64,000 nucleotides of DNA from JBFWUW01 sp050247075 (GTDB taxonomy: Bacteria > Planctomycetota > Planctomycetia > Pirellulales > JBFWUW01): positions 60,181 to 124,180 of the forward strand of contig JBFWUW010000012.1 in assembly GCA_050247075.1 (NCBI GenBank), in the 5' to 3' direction. Of the stretch, positions 26,431 to 34,184 are shown piece after piece (within the stretch, counting starts at the first letter, position 1; every line of letters begins with the position of its first letter). The notes below the pieces were generated by a model that ran no database searches, had not been told where the DNA came from, and saw only the letters and a list, made by a program, of their open reading frames with translations. Both the position numbers and the translations under genes were made by a program.

Positions 26431-27975
26431 ATGATTAAGTCTCGAATCTCGATTATCAAACAAGGGACAGGTGCCTTTTTGGCCGTGTGGATGGCCGCCG
26501 CTTGCTCATTGCCGCTGCATGGGCAAGAGGGGGAGATCGACTTTGCCCGCGAGATCGAGCCGCTGCTGAAGAAGCATTGCATTGCCTGCCACGGACTCGA
26601 CGCCCAGAACGCCGGTTTGCGGCTCGATTCGGCCGAGCAGGCCGCGATTGGCGGCGTGTCGGGCAAGCCCATTCTGGGCGGCACGCGCGAGACCAACGAG
26701 TTGTTCTCCAGAATCCACTCCGACGACCCCACTTACCGCATGCCCAAGAATGGGCCGCCGCTTACATCCGACGAAATCGAACGGATTGGCCGCTGGGTCG
26801 ATCAAGGAACACCCTGGCCGGAACCGGTGTCGCCGGTGATTGTCCGCGCGCCCCCGTCGGCTTGGGACAAGCTGATGGACCTGATCGAGGGGCGGCGGTC
26901 GAACGAATGGACGCGGCTGGCCTCGCACGCGCGCAAATTCCTTTATCCTTTGGTTCTCGTCCATTTGCTGCTGCTGTTCATGGAACGCGGCAAGAAAATG
27001 CGGGCCGCGAATGATCCTCGCACACGGGGGCGGTGGCGGCGCTGGTTCGATCTGTGCTCGGCACTGCGGGTCAGCCACTACGTCTTGGGGATGACGCTGG
27101 TGGCCGCCTTCGTCGTCTGGCAAGCCAATCGCGAGCAGTTGCAAGAAACGCAAACCATGCTGCAAGACGCGCTGGCCCGGGCGTTCGGTGCCGAGCGGCA
27201 ACTGGGACTAGTCAACAACCCGGCCGAGGTCGTGCTGCGCGGGTATGGCGATCCCCCCGTGCCGATTCGCCCGCCCCTGCCTCCGCGGTTGGGAGGCGAG
27301 TTTTATCGCGGCAACTGCGAACGAAACAAGGAACTTTTCAACAACGGCCACTACCGCACGGCAACATTTCGCGTGGCGTTATGCAATAGCCAACATCAAG
27401 ACCTGCAAGTCGGCGACGATGTTCCGGCCGATGGCCTGTGGGTCAAAGTGGAGATTATCCGCGCTCCGCATACGGCCGATGCCTTGTTCACCGAGGAGTA
27501 CCTGAATTCCGTCTATCTCAGCCAGTCGGTCCATCGGGGCGATCAGTTCCGGCCGCTGACCGACGAACCGGCCCGTCTGGAAACGATCGAACCGCAACAA
27601 CATTGGGCGGCCTACTATCCGTTGGGTTCGCCTTCCGCCGAGGCCAAGGAAATGTCGGGGCTGATTTATTTGTACTGGGGCCTGATTCGCGGCCAGGCGG
27701 CCCGCGGCACCTTGCACTACGGCATTCCCTACAAACTGTTACTGGACGATGGCAAGATCGCGGCGGGTTCCGACTTGTGGATTGGCTCGCTCTTCTGGTC
27801 GACGGCCCTGGCCAACCCGCAACGCGACCGCGTACCGCTGGACGAGTGGTTCGACTACCGGCCGATTCCCGAAATCGTCGGCGGCAACACCACCGACCCA
27901 GAACTGCTTGGCCTACCAGAGCACGAAAGAAAGCTGCGCCAGAAACGGCAGCAAGAAGAATCGGGCCAGGATTGA
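26431..27975 (+). CDS. PSCyt1 cytochrome-type protein with two membrane helices
   Basis: 514 residues. A signal-like hydrophobic start (GAFLAVWMAAACSLPLHG) is followed by a PSCyt1 domain at about 30-125 with the haem motif CIACHGLD and the family pattern LRLDSAEQAAIGGVSGKPI. Two hydrophobic segments lie at about 170-188 (FLYPLVLVHLLLLFM) and 210-228 (VLGMTLVAAFVVWQA). The C-terminal 280 residues are unassigned, with a conserved-looking core EFYRGNCERNKELFNNGHYRT and YGIPYKLLLDDGKIAAGSDLW. Predicted membrane-bound c-type redox protein. It follows the sulfatase; the domain order is not one I can match to a named family. Confidence 0.8.
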   Translation: MIKSRISIIKQGTGAFLAVWMAAACSLPLHGQEGEIDFAREIEPLLKKHCIACHGLDAQNAGLRLDSAEQAAIGGVSGKPILGGTRETNELFSRIHSDDPTYRMPKNGPPLTSDEIERIGRWVDQGTPWPEPVSPVIVRAPPSAWDKLMDLIEGRRSNEWTRLASHARKFLYPLVLVHLLLLFMERGKKMRAANDPRTRGRWRRWFDLCSALRVSHYVLGMTLVAAFVVWQANREQLQETQTMLQDALARAFGAERQLGLVNNPAEVVLRGYGDPPVPIRPPLPPRLGGEFYRGNCERNKELFNNGHYRTATFRVALCNSQHQDLQVGDDVPADGLWVKVEIIRAPHTADALFTEEYLNSVYLSQSVHRGDQFRPLTDEPARLETIEPQQHWAAYYPLGSPSAEAKEMSGLIYLYWGLIRGQAARGTLHYGIPYKLLLDDGKIAAGSDLWIGSLFWSTALANPQRDRVPLDEWFDYRPIPEIVGGNTTDPELLGLPEHERKLRQKRQQEESGQD

Positions 27976-28007
27976 TAAGAGCCAAGAACTCCCGGCCCTA
28001 TGCCCGT

Positions 28008-28178
28008 TCAGGACTTTTTGCGCCGGGCTTGCTTGCGGCGCTCGGGCTTGGCTCGCTGATTGTCTGCCGGTGGGGCTGCTTGCCCGGCTAGCCGCCGCCC
28101 GCGCTTGCGGCGGTCGGGCGATTCGCGTTTTTCAACCAAGGATTCCAGCTCTTTAGGCAGCGGCAGTCGCTTGGCCAT
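28008..28178 (-). CDS. Small basic protein (56 residues)
   Basis: A 57-codon frame starting MAKRLPLPKELESLVEKRES, with GGAGAG placed 6 bases before the ATG, and ending RRKQARRKKS. It is below common length cut-offs. It has 19 Arg/Lys in 56 residues and Ala/Pro in the middle, so it is highly cationic. It lies 32 bp after the secretin gene on the same strand and may share its transcript. A nucleic-acid-binding or ribosome-associated role is possible, but nothing more can be said. The ribosome site and absence of overlap with other genes support it. Confidence 0.65.
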   Translation of the reverse strand: MAKRLPLPKELESLVEKRESPDRRKRGRRLAGQAAPPADNQRAKPERRKQARRKKS

Positions 28179-28209
28179 CGCTTCTCTCCAGAATATGGCT
28201 AACAGGCTG

Positions 28210-30309
28210 CTAGTTCCGTTGGTTCGGCTCTCGCAGCCGGTTGAGCAGTGGTGAGCTCCCTTGTTGCATCGGCAGTTGTCGAAACTCCCTGTCTTCCAGC
28301 GGCGGCGGGCCGACGGACATTTCAGGGTCCGCCATAGGCATCAGCGGGGCCGTGTCTGGCGCGGGGGCCACGATCATTTCCGGACCGATGCCGGCGGGTA
28401 TTTCAGATTGGCTCACCGGCAAGTCCGACTCAAGATAGCCATTGTCGGGACCAAACTCAAAGGTGTCGATCAGCGGCCTGTTTCGTTCGTACTTTTTCAA
28501 TCGCAGCCTATTGTTCGTCGGCAGGTCAGGCTCCCACATTCGCCGGTCGTTGGGAACGAGCGGGCCATGCATCAGCGGCGTATGGGCCTGTTGAATGCTT
28601 TCAATCTCCGCGGGGCAATACTCGGGCCCGTCGGGCGTGATCTTGGGCAACAAGGTGATGATGATCTCATCGCGCTGCCGCAAGGTCTCGCGTCGTTTGA
28701 ACAACGCCCCGATGCCCCACAAGTCACCCAGGAAGAGCACCTTGTTCTGCGCGTCGTTGTTCGTTTCTTTTATCAGTCCGCCGATGACAATGGCCTGGCC
28801 ATCGCACAGCATGACCTTGGTGTCGAGTTCGGTCGTTTCACTCTCCGGCAGATTATTGGTGGGGTTTAACCGGGCCGTGGAAACCTGCGGCTTGACGCTC
28901 AACAGCACCTTGTTGTCCGCCGTGATGATCGGCGTGACCTTCAGAATCACGCCAAAATCCAGGAAGTTCACGCTTTGCATCGACGTGGTCTGCACGGTCG
29001 TCGTCAGCAAGTAGCCCAACTTGCCTCCAATCTGAATGCTGGCCTCTTGCCCGTTCAGCACGGCCACCTTGGGGGAGGCCAGCGTCTTGGCGTCGGTTGT
29101 CGACTTGATGCACTCGATCACCGCGTCCAGGTCGGCACCGCTGACGGTAATCAAACCGGCGGGCGAGGCCGCCGCGCTGGCCAGCCCAGCGGTGCCCATA
29201 TGCACGTTGGCTCCGGCTGCTCTCAGCAACTGGTCGAAGTTGATGCCGTGCCTTGTGTTGTCCTTCAGTGTGACTTGCAACACATGCGCCTCGACCATGA
29301 CTTGCCGCGGGCGGCAATCGGCCTGGGCGATATATTCGTCGATGCGGGCCAGATAGTCGGGCAAGTCCTCCACAACCAGTTGCTCTCGCGTTCGGCGTTG
29401 ATCGGTATTGCTCGACTGTACGACGAAGGATTGCCCCACCGGCGATAGTAAGCCGACCACAATCTTGTCCACGTCCTGGGCCGCCACGTAGTTGAGCGGG
29501 TAGACCCTTACCATCCGTCCTTGCACGCCGGGGAAGCCCTTTTTGTCCTCGCTGACGGGCGAAACAATGATGATGTCTTTCTGCTGCACCCAGGTCAGTC
29601 CGTGTACGCTCAAGATGGTGTTGAGCGCGTCTTCCAGCATCACGTCGGATATCGTCACGGAGATGCGCTGGTCCAGATCGTCCCCGGCCACGATGTTCAG
29701 CCCGTGCTGCTCGGCGATCAACGCCAGCACGGCGCTCATCGGGGCATCGCGGACGGTTAGCGTGATGCGGTCGTTGTTATGCGTCAGACGAATCTGGTCG
29801 GCATAGTCTTGTCCCACCGGCATCCGACGGCGGATATCGGAGGGGGCTGGCTTGTTGGCGGCCGGTGGCGGCTCTTCCAACTCCTTCGGCTCGGCCAAGG
29901 GATCGTCCTCGGCTGGCTCATCCCAACCTGCCCGCATGTTGGGGAAGAGTTCTTTGCCCTTGCCGGACGGCTGGCGACGCTGGGTCAGTTGCACCGCCCC
30001 CGCCGGTTGCACGGGGGAAGGTTGAACGACGGAAATCTTCGAGGCTTGCTGCCGGGCCGATGCCGGCGCGGGGGGCTGGCCATCGACAAATCCTATCGAC
30101 GACGACGCTGCCGGATCGGCCGAACTGGTGCCATCCTTGCCTGCAACAAAGCCGGGCGAGTCCACCGTTGATTCGCTGGCTAGCCATTCGCCACTGCCCG
30201 CCTTAGTCAGCAAATTGTTCTGAGCACAACCCATTCCGCCTGCCCACGAGGCCGCCGCCAGCACGAAGGCTAGTCGCAAGCGTAAGGCATGGGCGGTTTT
30301 CGGTTGCAT
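28210..30309 (-). CDS. Secretin (GspD/PilQ family)
   Basis: 699 residues from MQPKTAHAL, with a signal region (LRLAFVLAAASWAGGMG) and a Cys that could be lipidated. A Pro/Ser-rich segment runs to about 150, followed by an STN/N0-like domain (ITLTVRDAPMSAVLALIAEQ), an N1/KH-like repeat (MVRVYPLNYVAAQDVDKIVVGLL) and the secretin core (VLNGQEASIQIGGKLGYLL, LDFGVILKVTPIITADNKVLL, VMLCDGQAIVIGGLIKET, ITLLPKI). These proteins form a gated outer-membrane pore for type II secretion or pilus systems. No other secretion gene is near, so the partner genes must lie elsewhere. Confidence 0.9.
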   Translation of the reverse strand: MQPKTAHALRLRLAFVLAAASWAGGMGCAQNNLLTKAGSGEWLASESTVDSPGFVAGKDGTSSADPAASSSIGFVDGQPPAPASARQQASKISVVQPSPVQPAGAVQLTQRRQPSGKGKELFPNMRAGWDEPAEDDPLAEPKELEEPPPAANKPAPSDIRRRMPVGQDYADQIRLTHNNDRITLTVRDAPMSAVLALIAEQHGLNIVAGDDLDQRISVTISDVMLEDALNTILSVHGLTWVQQKDIIIVSPVSEDKKGFPGVQGRMVRVYPLNYVAAQDVDKIVVGLLSPVGQSFVVQSSNTDQRRTREQLVVEDLPDYLARIDEYIAQADCRPRQVMVEAHVLQVTLKDNTRHGINFDQLLRAAGANVHMGTAGLASAAASPAGLITVSGADLDAVIECIKSTTDAKTLASPKVAVLNGQEASIQIGGKLGYLLTTTVQTTSMQSVNFLDFGVILKVTPIITADNKVLLSVKPQVSTARLNPTNNLPESETTELDTKVMLCDGQAIVIGGLIKETNNDAQNKVLFLGDLWGIGALFKRRETLRQRDEIIITLLPKITPDGPEYCPAEIESIQQAHTPLMHGPLVPNDRRMWEPDLPTNNRLRLKKYERNRPLIDTFEFGPDNGYLESDLPVSQSEIPAGIGPEMIVAPAPDTAPLMPMADPEMSVGPPPLEDREFRQLPMQQGSSPLLNRLREPNQRN

Positions 30310-30960
30310 CAGTTTCAGGGGCTTTCCACCGGCAGAGCGGCAAGTTTTCAAAGGGCGCAGGCAACAACCTGCGCCGCTGCGTAGTCACAACGGCAAGATC
30401 ATCGGCACACACACAACCGTTACTTTCGGAAAAGTCGCCACAAACCGCCCATTTACTCAAATGGAGGGGTGGCACTGCTGGCAGGGGCGACAGCCAACGG
30501 TTCATCGAATGCGTAGCCGGCAACGCTCCCGCAGCGCCGGCCTGCCCGGCGGCGCGTGCATCTTTTGACACCCAATGAAAACATATTAATAAAATAATAA
30601 AACAATTGACATTTTAATAAACGTGATTACGATGGCTGTAGGTGGCTCCGCGCGCCGAAGTGGCTTTCGCACGTTCCATGCTCGTAAAGTCCCCCAAACC
30701 GCCCAAGTGCGTTAGCTGCCGCGTGCTCGATCAGCATGGCCGGGGCGGCTGGCACAGCGGACGAGTCCCTGATTTACGGCTATCGTAACCGGCTGGACGG
30801 TTATCGAGCGGTCGGCAATGCCTTCCCCTCACGGAAGGCGCTAGTCTGGCCAAGACCTCGACCGTCCGGTACGTGCCACGGGGCCCTATCCATATCCAAA
30901 AAAATCGCGGTAGCCACGCGATGCGCTATCGGTACGCGCCGCCGTTGCACGCCTCTCCAT
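30310..30960. other. Long intergenic region upstream of the secretin gene
   Basis: About 980 bp (to 31291) have no clear gene. The secretin promoter must lie in the first part. An AT-rich island occupies roughly 30565-30640 in an otherwise GC-rich context, and inverted-repeat motifs begin at 30966. No coding frame here shows normal codon use. Confidence 0.5.
30565..30633 (+). promoter_or_regulatory. AT-rich island with two TTGACA boxes
   Basis: TTGACA occurs at 30565-30570 and 30606-30611. The second is followed after 16 bases by TACGAT (30628-30633), giving a possible plus-strand sigma70 promoter. No gene of normal length begins within 600 bp downstream, so a non-coding transcript is possible. 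Confidence 0.4.
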
Positions 30961-30965
30961 GCCCC

Positions 30966-31180
30966 GCTTACCTCGCCCACAACCCCCGTATTGGTCGAGG
31001 TAAGCCAATCGGAAACCATTCCCCCCCAAGGTCACTGGAACAGGTAAGGCCATGCCCAATGTCCAAAACCCCGTATTTTCTCGGAGAAATCCAACCTGGC
31101 TACCTGTTCCAACACGTGAAATGGAACAGGTAGCGTGGAACAGGAACCATTCGGCCGCCAAAATGACCGGAACATGTAAC
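30966..31180 (+). repeat. Array of inverted and direct GGAACAGGTA motifs
   Basis: GCTTACCTCG/CGAGGTAAGC (30966-30975 with 30996-31005) and GCTACCTGTTCCA/TGGAACAGGTAGC (31099-31111 with 31122-31134) are perfect inverted repeats. TGGAACAGGTAAG (31036), TGGAACAGG (31136) and CGGAACATGTAAC (31168) are further single copies. A longer, diverged direct repeat (GGAACCATTC ... GGAACAGGTAA) covers 31011-31048 and 31143-31180. The pattern resembles an operator or iteron array. Confidence 0.6.
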
Positions 31181-31291
31181 TGCATGGACGGTTGTCCCCA
31201 AAGGATGGATTTCCCCATGCGAAGACGCAATGTCGGTTTTCCCACAAGTTCAAGTAGTCCAGTACACTTTTTAGATTGAGCAGTCCAAACA

Positions 31292-31765
31292 ATGCCTCAG
31301 CGCCAACCGACGTTCGACGATTTGCAGCGCGTGCACGAACTCGCTGAAATACAGTTTCCGCACGAGTATCTCGACGTTGGGTTGGGTGCCATTGGCCTGT
31401 TTCTCCATCGTCCACCCAAGAATACCGGCTATCGGCCAACGCCCCGCAACTCGGTCACATTCGCCAGTATCGGCGTAGACGGTATTCACTTCGGATCGGT
31501 CACGAACGGTTCCACGATTGGCCCAGAATCGCCGGTCGTCGTAACAATTCCCATGGCGTTCGATTACCCAAATTACATCGTCGGGGCGTCGCTGCATGAC
31601 TTCCTTTGCTTGGGTTGTCGCCACGGGTACGCGGGACTGGCAAACCTGCATATTGCCCTGGATGAAAGTGACTTGCGCCCGTCGCAAATGCACTCCCGGC
31701 ACTCCGCGTCAACACTCCATAAACACTCGCATAGCCATGCGACTCTAGCCGAGAATGGCCGATGA
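31292..31765 (+). CDS. Hypothetical protein, C-terminus possibly disrupted
   Basis: 157 residues. The middle resembles conserved stand-alone proteins of unknown function (PRNSVTFASIGVDGIHFGSV, PVVVTIPMAFDYPNYIVGAS, LHDFLCLGCRHGYAGLANLH), which suggests a real gene. The last 35 residues are Ser/His-rich (HSRHSASTLHKHSHSHATL), do not look like protein in composition, and end 41 bp before the His-tRNA-like sequence; the original C-terminus was probably lost. No good ribosome site precedes the ATG. Alternatively it is a decayed fragment. Confidence 0.45.
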   Translation: MPQRQPTFDDLQRVHELAEIQFPHEYLDVGLGAIGLFLHRPPKNTGYRPTPRNSVTFASIGVDGIHFGSVTNGSTIGPESPVVVTIPMAFDYPNYIVGASLHDFLCLGCRHGYAGLANLHIALDESDLRPSQMHSRHSASTLHKHSHSHATLAENGR

Positions 31766-31805
31766 CCGGAGTCGTAAAGCCCCGTATTTGCTGGGGTTTG
31801 CGTTG

Positions 31806-31880
31806 GGTGGTATAGTGGTGGATATTCAGGGGGTTGGAATGTGGATCTGGGGGTCGTGGGTTCAAGTCCCATAAGCCACC
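31806..31880 (+). tRNA. tRNA-His-like (anticodon GTG), degenerate
   Basis: The 3' half is clearly tRNA: anticodon stem and loop TTGGA-ATGTGGA-TCTGG with GTG at 31841-31843, variable GGGTC, T-arm GTGGG-TTCAAGT-CCCAT, acceptor AAGCCAC, and C73 paired with an extra G at -1, the identity mark of tRNA-His. The 5' acceptor GTGGTAT leaves one mismatch (6:67), three of the five anticodon-stem pairs are G-U, and no standard D-arm can be drawn from the 18-base stretch before the anticodon stem. It is a pseudogene or an unusual tRNA. Confidence 0.5.
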
Positions 31881-31948
31881 CTGTTTTGGCATCAAAGCCC
31901 TGACGATGCTAGCGGGGCTCTCTTTTTGCGCGAAGGGAAAGCTATTTT

Positions 31949-33211
31949 ATGCGGAAGTCTTTTTCGATAGTGCGTAGCTCTCTTTCGCGGCGGGCCTTTT
32001 TGCGGGGGACGGGCGTGGCGCTGGCGCTACCGATGTTGGATGCCATGCGGCCGGTCCGCGCGGAGAGCCAGGAAGACGTCACGCCCCGGCGGATGGTGGC
32101 CATCGAAACCAACATGGGGATCTTGCCGCAGTACTTCTTTCCGGAGCAGGCGGGCGCGGACTATACACTGTCGCCCTATCTGGAACGGTTGGCCGCCTAT
32201 CGTCAGAACATGACAGTCTTCTCCGGTGTCAGCCTGCCGGGCGTGACCGGTGCCCACGCCGCCGAGAAATGCTTTCTGACCGGTACGCCCCATCCCGAGC
32301 GGGGCGGTTTTCGCAATTGGGTTTCGCTCGACCAGTTTGCCGCCGAGCAAATCGGCAACAAAACTCGCTACCCTTCGCTGGTGTTGGCCATGAGCAGCGA
32401 GGGAGGGCAAACGCTGAGCTTCACCCGCAGTGGCGCGCCGATCTCCGCCGAGCGCAGCCCCAAGAAGCTGTTTCAAACGCTGTTCGTGCAGGGCAAGCCC
32501 GAGGAAGTCGCCGCCAATGTCGATGCCTTGCAGCAAGGCCGCAGCATGTTGGACTTTATCGCCGAGCAGTCGAACCGCTTGAACCGCATGTTGTCGCCGG
32601 CCGACCAGCGCCGCATGGACCAGTACTTTACCTCGGTCCGCGAACTTGAGCAGCGGCTGCATTCGTCCGAGGAATGGGAATACAAACCTAAGCCGCAAGT
32701 CGACGCGCAGCCGCCGGAGGATATCGAGGACGCCCGCGAGTTTGTCAAGAAGACGCGGCTGATGTTCGATGTCATCAAACTGGCCCTGGAGACCGACTCC
32801 TCGCGGCTGATCTCGCTGTTCATCGACACCACGGTGATCCACAACATTACGCACCACGGCAACCGGCCCGAGGTGCTAGCCGAGTTACGGGCCAAGGAAG
32901 AGGCCCAGTTCGACGCACTGGCCAGTTTTCTGGAGGGACTGAACAGCGTGCAAGAAGAGGGCCAATCGCTGCTCGACCGCACGATGGTGCTGTACGGCAC
33001 CTGCATGGGCAGCGCCAACTCGCACTCCAACGTCAACCTGCCGGTGCTGCTGGCGGGGGGCGGCTTCAAACATGGCCAGCACCTGGCCTTCGACACGGAA
33101 AACAACTACCCGTTGACCAACCTGTACGTGTCGATGCTGCAGCGCCTGGGTATTGAAGCTGGCGAGTTTTCGACCGGCACGGCAACCATGCGCGGGCTGG
33201 AGATGGCGTAG
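31949..33211 (+). CDS. DUF1552 Tat-exported protein
   Basis: 420 residues. A twin-arginine signal (LSRRAFLRGTGVALALPML) heads the protein. DUF1552 features are RRMVAIETNMGILPQYFFPE, GVSLPGVTGAHAAEKCFLTG, LQQGRSMLDFIAEQSNRL, THHGNRPEVLAELRAKEEAQFDALASF and the closing LLDRTMVLYGTCMGSANSHSN. DUF1552 genes usually follow a DUF1587/1588/1592/1595 cytochrome-type gene; here there is none, and the gene sits between tRNA-like sequences. Extracytoplasmic, of unknown function. Start ATG at 31949. Confidence 0.92.
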   Translation: MRKSFSIVRSSLSRRAFLRGTGVALALPMLDAMRPVRAESQEDVTPRRMVAIETNMGILPQYFFPEQAGADYTLSPYLERLAAYRQNMTVFSGVSLPGVTGAHAAEKCFLTGTPHPERGGFRNWVSLDQFAAEQIGNKTRYPSLVLAMSSEGGQTLSFTRSGAPISAERSPKKLFQTLFVQGKPEEVAANVDALQQGRSMLDFIAEQSNRLNRMLSPADQRRMDQYFTSVRELEQRLHSSEEWEYKPKPQVDAQPPEDIEDAREFVKKTRLMFDVIKLALETDSSRLISLFIDTTVIHNITHHGNRPEVLAELRAKEEAQFDALASFLEGLNSVQEEGQSLLDRTMVLYGTCMGSANSHSNVNLPVLLAGGGFKHGQHLAFDTENNYPLTNLYVSMLQRLGIEAGEFSTGTATMRGLEMA

Positions 33212-33254
33212 GCGGGGTTGAAAAGGAAATCGCCCGTCCGCGAACGGATGCGGT

Positions 33255-33278
33255 TCGACAGTGGAATCGACTCCTACA
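33255..33278 (+). repeat. Degenerate GGA-loop hairpin repeat
   Basis: TCGACAGTGGAATCGA followed by the CTCCTAC tail; the stem is largely decayed but the GGAATCG core and TCCTAC tail are those of the family. Confidence 0.45.
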
Positions 33279-33547
33279 GCGTCTTGGAAAATTCCCAAAT
33301 TTCTCCGTGAACCAATCGGGCGCCAGCGGCGTCTAATGGGCATACGGCCACGATGCGTCTGCCAGCGGGCAGGCCGTGCCGCGGTGAATTTCTGGCTGCC
33401 AAGACTTTATTCGCCATGTACCTCATGCGGCTAAGTATCACATCTGAACGACAAGGTACGGGCCAATTTGCCGGTCAACCGGCGAATCCGCTCCCCATGT
33501 ATCCGTTCCGATTGTGACGCCAGCCGCCCAGGGCTGGAGAGGCCTAA

Positions 33548-33583
33548 AAGCCCGGTGTCACAAGGACATCGGGCTTCTTTGTT
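33548..33583 (+). terminator. Terminator-like hairpin
   Basis: AAGCCCGGTGTC (33548-33559) pairs with GACATCGGGCTT (33565-33576) over 12 bp with one G-U pair and a 5-base loop; CTTTGTTG follows, a weak T tract. It may end the DUF1552 transcript or insulate the tRNA genes. Confidence 0.5.
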
Positions 33584-33600
33584 GCGCTGGGATGGCGTGT

Positions 33601-33684
33601 GATTTTGGATTTTCGATTTTTGATTGATGGCTGGAACGCGATACAAGGCCGCCATCCAAAATCAAAAATCAGAAATCGAAAATG
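33601..33684 (+). repeat. Inverted AAAATCA-class heptamer repeats
   Basis: 33601-33630 carries the class in reverse (GATTTTGGATTTTCGATTTT) and 33652-33684 forward (AAAATCA, AAAATCA, GAAATCG). The arms are complementary and could form a hairpin directly before tRNA-Glu. Confidence 0.75.
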
Positions 33685-33688
33685 ACAC

Positions 33689-33761
33689 GGCTCGTTCGTC
33701 TAGTGGCTAAGGACGCTGGCCCTTCAAGCCGGAAGCAGGGGTTCGACTCCCCTACGAGCTA
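33689..33761 (+). tRNA. tRNA-Glu (anticodon TTC), C at position 33
   Basis: 73 bases. Acceptor GGCTCGT pairs with ACGAGCT (G1-U72 wobble), discriminator A. The D-arm region GTCTAGTGGCTAAGGAC is typical of tRNA-Glu. The anticodon arm CTGGC-CCTTCAA-GCCGG has TTC at 33723-33725, and the T-arm is AGGGG-TTCGACT-CCCCT. The base 5' of the anticodon is C, whereas U33 is almost invariant in tRNAs because it makes the U-turn. Otherwise the fold is complete. Confidence 0.85.
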
Positions 33762-33837
33762 TTGCCAGGACGGAAGAAATGCCGCCTCGCCGGAATTTGT
33801 CCGGCGGGGCTGGCGAATGTCGATGCAAGCATATTGC

Positions 33838-33910
33838 CGGGATGAAGGGGATATGGTGCCCCGCGTGGCTTGGGACCACGAGACAGCGAGTTCGAGTCTC
33901 GCCATCCCGA
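33838..33910 (+). tRNA. tRNA-Pro (anticodon TGG)
   Basis: Acceptor CGGGATG pairs with CATCCCG, including the C1-G72 pair typical of bacterial tRNA-Pro; discriminator A. D-stem GGGG/CCCC, anticodon arm CGTGG-CTTGGGA-CCACG with TGG at 33871-33873, T-arm GCGAG-TTCGAGT-CTCGC. Unusual points: A instead of U at position 8 and A at position 48, which weakens the standard tertiary pairs. Confidence 0.82.
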
Positions 33911-34005
33911 CTGAATGAGAACGAATAGTGAGGCGGTCGAGGGCTGGTCGCCCACATTCGTAAGGCGGATTGAATGCAACCGCCGCCCGCGGCACAAAGA
34001 CCAGT

Positions 34006-34035
34006 CGAAAATCAAAAATAAGAAATCGAAAACGG
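34006..34035 (+). repeat. AAAATCA-class heptamer repeat
   Basis: GAAAATC, AAAAATA, AGAAATC, GAAAACG in tandem, directly before tRNA-Glu(CTC); same class as 33652-33684. Confidence 0.65.
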
Positions 34036-34039
34036 TTGC

Positions 34040-34112
34040 GGCCAGTTCGTCTATCAGTTCAGGATGCCAGCCTCTCACGCTGGAAGAGCGAGATCGATTC
34101 TCGCACGGGCCA
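34040..34112 (+). tRNA. tRNA-Glu-like (anticodon CTC), divergent
   Basis: 73 bases. Acceptor GGCCAGT with ACGGGCC has an A5-G68 mismatch; discriminator A. The anticodon arm CCAGC-CTCTCAC-GCTGG is perfect, with CTC at 34074-34076. The T-arm stem GCGAG/CTCGC is perfect, but the loop is ATCGATT, lacking T54. The D-loop (ATCAGTTCA) lacks the G18-G19 pair. So the elbow contacts cannot form in the usual way. It is either a decayed tRNA or a specialised one. Confidence 0.65.
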
Positions 34113-34184
34113 TGAGGAAAGGCAGAAGGATGAAAAGGAAGCAGAGAAGCGGTCAGCTAACCGTTTTTCAGGTTCAGGCTGAAT

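Larger units (their letters stand above)
33212..33688. other. Gene-free stretch with repeats upstream of the tRNA cluster
   Basis: 477 bp without a supported gene. It holds a degenerate hairpin repeat (33255-33278), a 12-bp stem terminator-like hairpin (33548-33576) and an inverted heptamer pair (33601-33684). Nothing further is recognisable. Confidence 0.6.

Noticed and set aside
30966..31180. CRISPR array
   Set aside because: The repeats are too short and spacers too irregular; no cas genes in the window.
31500..31895. Minus-strand frame with DLNPRPPDPHSNPL-type text
   Set aside because: This type of text is a translation of a tRNA gene in the wrong strand; it helped find the His-tRNA-like sequence but is not a protein.
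33724..34078. Minus-strand frames across the Pro and Glu tRNAs
   Set aside because: Antisense to tRNA genes; not genes.
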